A DNA stretch of 64,000 nt from Ischnura elegans (taxonomy: Eukaryota; Arthropoda; Insecta; Odonata; Coenagrionidae): contig NC_060251.1 of assembly GCF_921293095.1 (NCBI RefSeq), positions 54,267,585 to 54,331,584 on the forward strand. The letters run 5' to 3'. The notes below the pieces were generated by a model, which ran no database searches, was not told the origin of the DNA, and saw only the letters and a program-made list of their open reading frames with translations. Shown here in pieces: positions 27,401 to 39,400 of this stretch (position 1 is the first letter of the stretch; every line of letters begins with the position of its first letter). Position numbers and translations under genes: made by a program.

Positions 27401-30400
27401 AATGCAAAAAAGCAATGAATTTGGGTGATTAGAATAAATAATTGTAAGTTGAATCTTCTAAGATAAAAGTACCAAATAATAATCAATTGTAATTCCATTG
27501 AAGAAGAGACATGGCATGGCACTGAAAATAACTCTTGGTTCATCCAAAATATGCAAATGCTGTAATGGTTTTAGCAGGGTCTACCTGCTAAATGTCTCTC
27601 TTAGCTTTTTTCCTTTATATTTTTTGCCAAAAATATAAAGGAAAAAAGCAAAAGGAGACTTTATTATAAGAAAGCTGGCCGAAGTAACTACCATTGACAC
27701 ACTGAAGATGATATACATATTATGCCAAAACATATCCTCACCAAACTTATGGCATCATCTTTTGGGGTAATGCTAGCTGCTGCCACAAAGTCTTCTCTAT
27801 GCAGTAACGAGCAGTGAAAGCCATGGCCAGAGTTTCCATGCAATCACCTGGCTTACCTCTTTATAATGATCTCAAAATTCTAACATTCCCATCACTGTAC
27901 GTACTTAACTGTACCTCTTTTGTTAAAAATAGCCCTTAATACTGTCCAAAAAATATTTCTCTTCATAATCACACAACCAGAACCACCAATGACACTCACC
28001 TCAAAGACTACCCCAGCACTTTCTGACAAAAAGGATCCTTACTCTCCCTATCAAAAATATACAACAAATTACCGTATGATATCAAATGTCTTCCACCTAT
28101 ACCATTCAAGAATGCCTTGAAGAAATATTTAATAAAAAACAACTACATACTATAGCCTGAAGGATTTTATGTTGGGCTCTGAGTAATCTTTATCCATCAG
28201 CCACAAAAAATTGTAATTTTTCCTTTAAACTGTAAAAATTGTTAATATTCCTATCACTTCAATTATTTGTAACTAAAGCAGACTCCCGATTATCCGGCTG
28301 CAGTTTATCCGGATTATGGATTATCCGTGCATGATTTTCACTCTTGCTCAATTTTTTCTGCTACCTTTACTTAAAAAAATCGGACGCAAAATAATCCGAA
28401 TTACTGCATTAATGCTAGGATACACCGGGCTTATTATTTCTGTTAGAATTCCTTTCGTAAAACGGACATGATTGTGCGCTAGCTGCATATTGGCCCCAAG
28501 CACTAAAAGGATTAAAACATGCTCTACTAAAATGCTGTTTCTGGTAAATTGTGGGTTTCACCAAATCCCCAAAAGTCATAACTTCATAAGTTTTATTGCT
28601 GCTTTTGGGTGACTCATTGGAAAAATTTGTCCCATCAACTACCGTGCCAAGAACAAATATCAGGTCATTTTAGTACATAATTCCTGTTAAAATAGAGCGC
28701 ATACAATACCTTGCATGACAAAATAACATTTTAAAATTCTGTTCTGCAAACAAATTTGTAGAAAAATATACCTTTAGAGGTTTTTATTTGTTTCTAAAAC
28801 AATTTCCCCTAATAACACTGGTATAAACTCTGTCCCCTTTATAATGATACTTATTACAGCATTTTACTGAATGGTACTTGAGAATTCACTCCTATAAATG
28901 TATGTACTTATTCAATGATTTTAAGTTATTCTTAAAGAATTACATAACAACAAGATGAACTGTAAAAAATCATGCACTTCAACATTATTTATGAAAAATA
29001 AAATTGAGCTTCATTCCCACATACATTACTACAGAAGTATATATTATGCCAGCTCTTAGATATGACCATTACCATGGGACTTTCATACCATTCATACTTT
29101 TGTACATTCGTAACTGATTCCTTTGACTCAACTTCTGTCAGACTTCCATACACTCAATGGCAATCAGAATGCATGTTTTAATACCCCATTTTAAGAAGCT
29201 TCAGCGGTCAACTGTTTTTTGCAGCCTTCTTCTATGTATGCTCAGCATCATGTATGCATGTATGGGCATTATTTATCCTGCTTCCTTCAAATAATAATAG
29301 ATTATTTTTTCCTTGATTTAATCCAAAATAATGCATATTTAAGGTAAAAGTGATTTGTACAGCTGAGTACAACATAAATGACAATTGGCTTCTTGCACAG
29401 CAACATGTTTCTTACGTTAGTTATGTGCACAGAGAAGAAGGCTCAACTATGTATACTCTGATTCTTGATAACATAACCCCAAGATTAACACATAACTCAA
29501 CTGGTCAACTGTTGTACAAAAGTCGAGGACTGGCAATATTGAGGAAGTGATACACAAAGGACAACTTTTGCATTAAAAAAATCTTGCGTATCAAATCAAA
29601 AACATCTTGCGCAAGCCAATATTAGAGCCTGGAAGCCATTCAGTCAGGTCATGAGCAACGTCTCTCCTAACGTTTTGGAGTTAGGTTTTTTCACGCTCAA
29701 GTATGAAAGTCAAATACATCACGGAGGTCTATCTTAGCAGACTTCATATTCTGATAGCATAACCAAATTTTATCTTGTTTATTTTCCATGATATACCATA
29801 GAGCACACCAATAGTCACCCTACCTACTCCAATGAAAATGGAGATTTTGACTCATTATTAAGCCTCTGCTTTCAGCAATGCTGCACATTAAAAAACATCA
29901 AAAGATCAAAAATGTAGCAAACCATTTAAAGATCTCTGAACTGGTGTCCCTGTTATGCACCACCGGTGGACAGCAGACAGCCTCAGAGCCATTTCCGCTG
30001 ATTTTGTGGATAACACTTCCACCATCTGAGCTTCATCCAAACAAATTCTCCACCACTGTACACAAGGTAGGGGAGAAGGAATTGCCATAAACCGCTTGGC
30101 ATACCTCAACCTAGTCAAAAGAAATAAAAAAAAAACATCAAAATGCATGACCAATTAATACAGCTCCTCAATTTTTTTAAACGCAATATTTTGCAACTTA
30201 AACCACCCCTTGCAGTTACTGTGTGGGTTAATAATGACTGTAAACATAACCTAAATAATGGAAAAATATTAAATAACATCATGAGTCTCAAAAACAAGGT
30301 AAATACTGCAAACAATATTAAGCGGCACAAATATGCATTTGAGAAAATCAAGGAGCTGTACTAATAAATGTACAAAGTGCGAAAAATCCACAGAGGAAAA

Positions 30401-33400
30401 ATCATTCGCCTTGACCGGGATTCGAACCCGGATCCCTCGATTTCCGGGTTCGAATCCCGGTCAAGGCGAATGATTTTTCCTCTGTGGATTTTTCGCACTA
30501 TTTGTGCATTGCGGGTGACTCCTAAAAAGTTATCACCGTGGCTAGTCCCGGTATACTTAAAATGTACAAAGGTAGAAGAAATTAATACAAACCAGTTCAT
30601 GTGCAAAAGAAACATTTTAAATACAGCACACTCCCTATTATCCGGGCTAATGATGAGGAGAGACGGCACAAATAATCGAAAAACACGGATAATTAATCCA
30701 AACTTTCACTTAATTGTCTTGTGATGTTCATAATTTACGTAAAACAAACAATTTAATATTATTTATGCAGTTATTCTGTTATTTTAGAGTGATTCCCCAA
30801 CTAATCGAGACCTTTTTTCACCAGTTTGGGATATTTTTAGTGGCTATAACATGGTTGTACTCCTATTATTAATGCTCCATATAAGGCCTGGTTTCGAAAA
30901 CCACACAACCGTGAATGTGTGATCACGGATACGGAGAAGTGGTTTGCACAAGTGCTTCAAAACCACTGCTCGACGTCGGAAACTACACTGTCAGGCACAA
31001 CACCACATAGTCTTGTCTGGCACAAGTTGCAACTGGTTGCAACTGCTGCGGGACGTGTAGGTATCTGTGATCAAGGAGCACGGTCTCGCACTGCGAGGCT
31101 AGGAAAACAGGAACACGGAGCTCCTGTGAATGCAGCTAGCACATGACCACTTCCATTTTACGAAGGGGATTCTAACGGAAATAATAAGCCCGGCGTATCC
31201 TAGCATTAATGCCGTAATAGGGTGGTTTCCTATTATTTTTTTACTGTCTAAATCGAAAGATTATTACTCCTGGAGTATGCATTTCACGCTCTTAGATTTT
31301 TAAATGACGATATCTATTTTTCGCAATTAAACGAAAAGTGAAAATTTTCAAGCGTGCGAAAACGCGACGGCTAAGCAGCAATGATGGGAAAAGCCTGTGT
31401 GACGTATTTCTGGTTCCCGCTGCCGCAAAGTGAGGTGACCTTGGGGCGAGGCTTTGAGTGCTAATACGACGCAGGATGCTAGCAGGTAGCGCTTGGCTTA
31501 AATAAGGATTATTAATACCTTATCAAGCGAAGAAAACTTTCCGACCTTAGCCAGTTTTTATAGGTGATTATTAAAACATGTTTCCCTGAGCTCTGTGCCT
31601 CATGCATGCAATGGTAATCTCAGACGATGTAAAACTCCTATCTACTCGTATAGAAACTAGGTCCCAGTGACGTCACGTGGAGTGGAATCGCATGGGTGCC
31701 AATCTGGCCTTTTTCAAATGAGGTTAAAATTGATCATTAACATTCGTCTAAACTGGGATTTATAAAACAAAATAATTTATATATTATGAATACACTAATT
31801 GTGGGTAAGGAATCGCAATCAATGCCTTTCATTTTCTTTGATGAAGGAAACTACCCCATTACGATGATTTTGCATCCGATTTTTTTATAAAGATCACGGA
31901 AATAATTGAGTGTTAGTGAAAAATCATGCACGGATAGTCCGCAACCCGGATAAACCGTAGCCGAATAATCGGGAGTCTGCTGTAATTACAATAAACACCA
32001 CCAAACTTTTAAATCTTCTACAAGTGAATTAGTACACAAAGAAGTAGGATTACACTGTGAAAGCCGCCCTGATGGCCACCTCAATTAATTGGCTACCTTC
32101 TCCACCAGACACTGAATGTGTTTAACACTTCAGCAATGTAAAATCATTCTTTTTCAGCAGCCACCACCATTTGCAATGTAACAACCATCATTCTCAATGC
32201 TAGAGGCCAATCCATATGTGACTGGCTACCCACAATTATTTCAAAAATATACTTTGGAATATGAATAAAATTTAATACATTTGTGGCCAATGCTATAGTT
32301 AGACTCACTAGAGGTATTTAAGTACTCACCGGCGACCATCATTTATGTTTATATGAGGAATGTTTAAGTAGTTGAGTTCTTTAGCTAATGTTTCATAGGA
32401 CACTATAACAATATCATGCCGTGCCAACACACGAGGCTGTACAAAACCATTTTCTTGTTCTCTCCTGCAAGAAAAGAGGTTTCACATAAATATGTATAGC
32501 TTCCCAAAGTTATTCAGTCATATACATATACTATCATGCAGATTTTGCTATAAGTTAACTAAATTAAGAGTATATAGCGATATTTTGTGGAACATTGTAG
32601 CAAGTAACATGATGGCGGATGTTCAAACTTTTTACTCTCACCATGCTATGTAACATAAGTTAGTCAACATAAAGCCAGTAACTTTTGTCATAATGCTTAC
32701 GTCTGAAATCATTGCATCAAACTCACACACTATGCCTTTGTCAAATTACGTCATCTCCAACATGGAGATTATGTCACTTTATCCTTATAGATCAAGAATT
32801 TAAAATTGATGCGATGGACTTATGGCTGATCACGTACATATTTTCCATACACTTTCAAAAAGCAAAGTGAAATCTGAAACTAAATGCCTAATTGAACTGC
32901 AAGAAACAACTTATAATGATATTTACAAGCAAAGTATCAAAATACTCAGTGAATAAGGCTATGATTTGAAAGCGGTCTATTAGAAAATATATGAGCATCT
33001 ATTTTTAACACATTTTAGTTAACAATTACAATAATATACCAATATTATTTAGTATCATAACTAGCCAGAGGATTGAAAGTGAGCGAATACATAAGCCTAT
33101 AAGCCTAGAGAATAAGCAGATAATTATCCACTTTCAAATCTTAATAATATACAATCAAAATGAATAAATTATAGAATAAAATACATCCAGTTGGTACATA
33201 CTTACAGGGCCAGATAAAAGGGGATCTAAGGGGCCAGGGCTCTGGGCCACCCACCAAGCATGAGCCTTCCCCCAATATAGGGATAAATTTTAGAAAATCA
33301 GAAAAACAGAAAAAAATATCATGTTTGAGGGGATTCAAAGTGAAACTGGTTTTTTTTTGTTAACACGCACTCATCAGCATTGACGTTGATTAATGGTTAA

Positions 33401-36400
33401 CACTGCTGATAAAAAAAAAACACTTTATCCGTTGGCATTGTTAACGTAGCTCTGAATGCAACCAGTAACACACTAAGTGGTTTCGTCGGAAACACGAGTT
33501 GCGCACGCAGCTCCTAATGTAAGTAGGAAGTTGAAGAGCTCAGTTTGGTTAAGATAGTGCAAATTGCAACACCCTGAAACAGTGGGCCTCTCGGAAAATG
33601 AGCCCCGGGCCACCCACATCCTTGAGTCAGCCCTGCATATTCACTCTACTCGTATGGAATAGTATTTGGAGGAGGCGACCGACAGCCGAGGTCATTTGCG
33701 CCATGAGGGAAGGGTATGGAAGGAAGGGTGGAGAGAAACCCGGCATCAGCATTAGCCTGCTCTTAACGAAAGGCGCCAAGGAGACCACGGCTTAACGTCC
33801 CATCCGACGGACGGAGTGTTGCGCTTGAAATGTCCTCCACACAACATTCAAGCAGGGATCGGGCAGTCTCTGAAAATTCTCTGCCACTGCCGGGATTTGA
33901 ACCCAAGTCCGCCGGGTGGAAAGCCAACACTCTAGCCACCACACCCACCCGATCCCACTCTACTCGTATTTCAGAATAAAAATTTGTCACAGCTTAGCCT
34001 AGGCATTTAAAAATTAGGAACTATGTCTCTTAATTGCTCTGTAGGGAATAGCACTTGGATCATAAATAAAATACTTAACTCACAGTTTTTCTTTCACGCT
34101 CGTCCATTTTCTTTTCCAAATAGATTACACAGAATGAAAAAAAGACATGTCTCTTGAAATGAAATATTCTGAGGAGGTAGCATGGAAACGCCCCTTCTCA
34201 CTGAAGGGTAAATCACACAACCAATTATCCTCCAATTCATTGCCAATGCATTAAGTTGCTAGGTAGTGCATTGAAAACTGCTCCTTATATAATATAAGAA
34301 TGGATAATCGCGAGTTGGATGTAGTTATGTCACAATGCAACATCATAAGATAAAACTAAATGCTAAAGTATTGTTAATATTCTTTTATAAATACATTTTA
34401 TATCAATACAGAAGCATCTTCTGAGGATGCAACGGGGTATAAAAAAAGTTTTTTTTATAAATATTCAACTGCTAAAAAGGAGCTGTTTTCAGCTGTGTAT
34501 TTACTATGTTGGAGGGGGAACCCAATAATATCATAACTTTAAAAAATGAACACAACTAGAATATTTATAAAGTATACATTAGCTTAAGCAATAAACCAAA
34601 ATTATAAGATAGAGAAGAACCATTCCATCAAGCACACATACTTATAATAAAGAACTTTGAGATTTTCCTTTTTCACGTGGTGCTGAATTTCATCCATCCA
34701 TTGGAATGCAATAGAGTGAGGTGAAACTATAAGAGTGGCACCAGAAGGAACCACTTCCTGAAATAAGAAAAAACTTACTTCAAATAGGCTTTGTGACAAT
34801 AACTCAATAATATTCCAAATCAACCACGTATGTATAGAATGAATAATTATGCACATATATTCAAGTCACTTGTTTTAGATGGGCTCCATTGAGAGAAATT
34901 AGTATCTACACATACTGTTTTTCCCCTTATTAGTGTGACTCGAGAAAATCAGGCATTAACATGGGTTTATGAAAAAAAATAGCTTCTTTAGTCAAAAGAG
35001 ATAAGGAAAACATGCGAAAATAAACTGAAGGAATTGTGAAATTCTTGCCTTCTTCAATTCATTGTTGGCAAAATATTTGATCGCTCAGCTTCATAGTTTT
35101 TTCATTAAGAAAACATCTCCACGTTTAAAAAATTTTTCAAATGAAATTTTACTCACCCTGAGTTTTAAAATGGGACAACGGTGTGGAAAAGTATAAAAAT
35201 AATGTAATTACATATGCTTTAATAAAAAATATAACAACGTAAAAAAAATTAAAATGTTCATGCAAGAAATTTTGTTTTTCTTCCTCTTCTTTAAAATAAA
35301 CCACAAAGAATAAATTTGCCCTGCAGCAAAGAACAACACCATTTTTCACAGTAGGTAACGGCAAAATTCCCAGCTGCTCGATTAAAGTGCCATTACCATC
35401 CAAGTGAGGAGCTGGGGTTTCAAATCTTTACTGAGTTTTGGGTATTTCCCTCGAAAAAACACAGGCTATTTATCCTGACTCATAAATATATGAGTGTTTT
35501 ACTTCACAAGAAATACCCAGCAAAATTCCCAGCTGCTCGATTACAGTGCCCTTAGGGCAGGCGTGCAATAGTGCGACCACAACCAGTTTTAGCATTGCAA
35601 CAAATGGAGCGACGCGCTCTAGGCCTAGTCCGACTCGTTGGTCGGACCCGAGTCGTCCGACCAAAATTTTTGAATTTGGTCGTCCCCGACTCAGTGGTCG
35701 TTGAGGCCAGAAATTACACACATTCTTAGGGCGCACTGCGCACTGACTTAGACTTCACTTCTACCCGACCATACCAATAGGGTGGTTTCCTATTATTTTT
35801 TTATTGCCTAAATCGAAAGATCATTACTCCTGGAGTACGTATTTCGCGCTTTTAGATTTTTAAATGACGATATCTATTTTTCGCGATTAAATGAAAAGTG
35901 AAAAATTTCAAGTGCGCAAAAACGCGACGCGTAAGTAGGAAAGTCCGTGCGACGCATTTCTGGTTCCCCCTCTCTCCTTGTGAAGTGACCTTGATCGAGA
36001 CTCTGAGCGCTGATAGGACGCAGGGTGCTAGCGGATAGCTGAGTACCTTGCTGAATGGTAGCGCTTGGCTTAAAAAAGGTTTATTAATACCTTATCAAAC
36101 GAAGAAAACTTTCCAACCTTAGCCAGTTTTAATAGGTGATTATTAAGACATGTTTCCCTAAGCTCTGTGCCTCATGCATGCATTGGTAATCTCAAACGAT
36201 GTAAAACTCCTATCTACTCGTATAGAAACTAGGTCCCAGTGACGTCACGCGGAGTGGAATCGCATGGGCGCCAATCTGGCCTTTTTCAAATGAGGATAAA
36301 ATTTGACCCTTGCCATTCGTCAAAACCGGTATTTCTAAAACCAAATAATTTGTGTATTATGAATACACTAATGGTGGGTAACGAATCGCAATCAATGCCT

Positions 36401-39400
36401 ATCGTATTGTTTGATGAAGGAAACTACCCTATTGAGCAAGTGGTGAATGTGTTTTGCTATCGTGGGGGTGGTCGTGCTCTGGTCGGAAGGTGTGCGACAG
36501 AGATCTGTCGTGGTCGTGGTCATGCTAGTGCACGCCTGCCCTGAGCATCCAAGTGATGAGCTGGGGTTTCAAATTTTTAATGAGTTATGGGTATTTTCCT
36601 CGACAAAACACAGACTATTCATCCTGACTCATAAATATATGAGTGTTTTACTTCACACGATATACCCTGCTTTTGTTATGGAAACCCAAATGGCCTTCCA
36701 TGATACAACATACTAGGAGAACATGAGATACATACTCCCTTCTCCCTAATTTCAACAATATGTTTATGGATGAAAATTTGGAGGTGGGGATATAAGATTT
36801 TATTATGAGTTAAAACTTACCCTCTCTTGCCAGCAGAGGGGACAATAATATTCTCCTCTCAATGGGTCCTTCAGGTCATAACCCATACACCGAGCATGTT
36901 GCCACGTGTAACATGCATTACATTGTACTTGCTGTTCCTCCAACGGTACATTTGAATTATTACCAATGATTCCAACCTCCACTTCATGCATTCCGCAAGT
37001 ACATACAAATAAACTCTTAGTGGCTACTTGGGTTTGGAGAGACTCTCTTCTCTTCTCAGCAGTTGACTTGTCATTTAGATACTGAAATATACGTAACAAA
37101 AAACAACAAAATAAATAGATATTCACACACACAAAAAGAAATACATGTAAATAATTAAAACTCAGAAAGTTCAATAAGATAGCAGGATGAAATTTCATTT
37201 TCATTCTTTTATCATATTCAAAAATACTTCCACTAGCTACAACTTGATGTGGGACAAACTAAAGCCAATTTATTCCTGGATGTGGAAGCATCACGGTCAT
37301 ATACACTCTGACTTTATTATTTCAAATTATTATTCTCTGTAGATAATGCCAATAACATTCTACTTTGCTTCGGAGGCACAACACACCAAATAAAATAATT
37401 TTCATTTGTAAGTTAGCTGCCATTATGTAAGGAATCAGACACATTCTAGCCACAGCGAATGCTTCAGAAAAAGTAAGAAAAAAGTACATACATACTCCCA
37501 CCCCAATTAAATCAAGAGCATTCAACATTTTAAACGGCATAACTAGGCATATGCTTTGGCGGGGATGGGATGGCCTGGAATGGCGACCCACCCCACCCAG
37601 GCAACAAGGGTTCCGGGAAATTTTTTGAAAAACGACAAGCCTGGAAAAACATTTTACCTCATTTTGGCGCTTAAAATTTAACTTTAAGCAGATCCAGTTA
37701 TTATGGGTCAAAACTAGACAATAGTTTTAAATTATTTTTTTATTTGTCTGAGGCTTTGGGGGGGGGGGATCTATCTCCTCATCCCCTCCCCCCATAGTTA
37801 CGCCACTGCAACATTTGATACTCCAATACTGGTAACAAAACATAAAATGGACAAAACATAAGACATACAAAATATTCCCATATATGTACTCACCAGATTT
37901 GGTAAAAATTGTTGAAAATTTAATAGATATATTCAGACTATATCAAACAAGGAAATCCAGCTTCTATAAATACAGACAAGGAAATACTTCACCTAATGCA
38001 TAATTAACTACAAACACTACATTTTTTTACCAAAGATCTGGGTGCAATAAAAAGAGTCCCTGACCATACATAAAAACTCAATGAATGCTTTCATATATGA
38101 TTTTACACTTTCCCATAGAATAACTTTAGAAAAATCTTCTCGGGATTGCGCGCGGGTTAGATTATTTAAGAGCGCCGACGTTTCGGGTACCGACTCGCTA
38201 CCCATTCTCACGGCTACTGATTTTTCTAATGCTTTCATGTAAATCTTTCACCAGCCTAAATTCTTGCCATTACCTGATTATATCTACCCACTCTTCCAGC
38301 AATCCTTACATAAATATAACTCCCTTCCTTGCCCAATTAATCAATCCTTCCCCATCCTTGGGACTATCCCCCAACAATGTAATTTCTGAAAACTTCAACC
38401 AAAGTCTACTCAATGCTCTCTGATGCTTGATAAGTCAAAGAAAAATTCTTACTTTTGTGACACTATACTCTGCCATGGCCCATTCATAGAGTTCTTGTGC
38501 TGCTTTCTTGGCTTCTGAGACTTTAGCAGGCTTCTTGGCCTTAGCAGGTTTAGTTGTGGCCTTCTTTTCAACTTTGGGTTTCTTTGGAGGGGTATAAGAA
38601 TAATCTTCATCATAATCGTCATAATCATCCCAGTCAGAATCATCATACACAATTTTTTTTCTTCTCCTAAAGGATAACATCAGGGACGAAAGAAAAAACA
38701 TAGATATACCATTATCAAAAGTAAAGGTTTACAGCTTCTGTAAAAACATATGATTTACAGCTGTGAATGATAAATACTCACCTTTTTTTCTTGGGTTTGG
38801 GTTTCGTAGCTGATTTCAGATTTTTCTTACTACTACTAGACTTTTTGGGTTTGTCCTCACCTATTTCATCCTGAAATTTGAATGATATAGACTCAAAGAT
38901 ACCACACTCAAAAAACTATGAATTAATGCTATTTATGTTCCATAAACAATACTGAATACATATTCTTACACTTTCAATGGCGACATTAATATTATCTGCA
39001 GCTACTACATCATCATTTTTGACCTCTGTAGTTTCATCCTGAAAATAGAATTATAAACATTACAATAATGTATAAAAAATAACTGTACAAAAGCATTGCA
39101 CAAAAATCAGCATACACAAGAAATTTCGAACCTTATCTATTTTTCAAATTCTAGTATAGACAAGGATTATGAAAACAGCCAGAAAAAGGCATAAATTGAG
39201 GCAAGGAGAAAAATTTACCAAGTTGCAGTATCACTACCTCATTCTTTTCCAAGGTTTTTAAGAATTAACATCCATACTTTTTAAACATATTTAATAAAAT
39301 ATAAAAAAACTTTCTATGGAAGAAGATGATGGGTTTGTAAAATTAACTTACATAATCTATCACAAGGAGCAAAAAAAGAGGACTGAGAGGAAATAATTTT

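Larger units (their letters stand above)
35361..36690. repeat. 159-bp tandem duplication, second unit split by nested elements
   Basis: Unit 1 starts GCAAAATTCCCAGCTGCTCG at 35361 and ends near 35519; unit 2 starts with the same text at 35520, stops at ATTACAGTGCC (35550) and resumes at CATCCAAGTGATGAGCTGGG (36546). The 995-bp interruption is an element with its own inverted ends, which in turn contains MITE copy C. Confidence 0.85.
31983..36820. other. Introns between SHPRH exons 13-16 outside the listed elements
   Basis: Apart from exons 34757-34642 and 32464-32330, the SINE and the nested repeat complex, this stretch is AT-rich intron. I see no further frame with protein character; the frame at 35149-35403 is low-complexity. 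Confidence 0.5.

Noticed and set aside
38017..38238. Minus-strand frame ALEKSVAVRMGSESVPETSA as a peptide
   Set aside because: It reads through the hammerhead-like retroelement sequence; it has no splice partner in the SHPRH frame.
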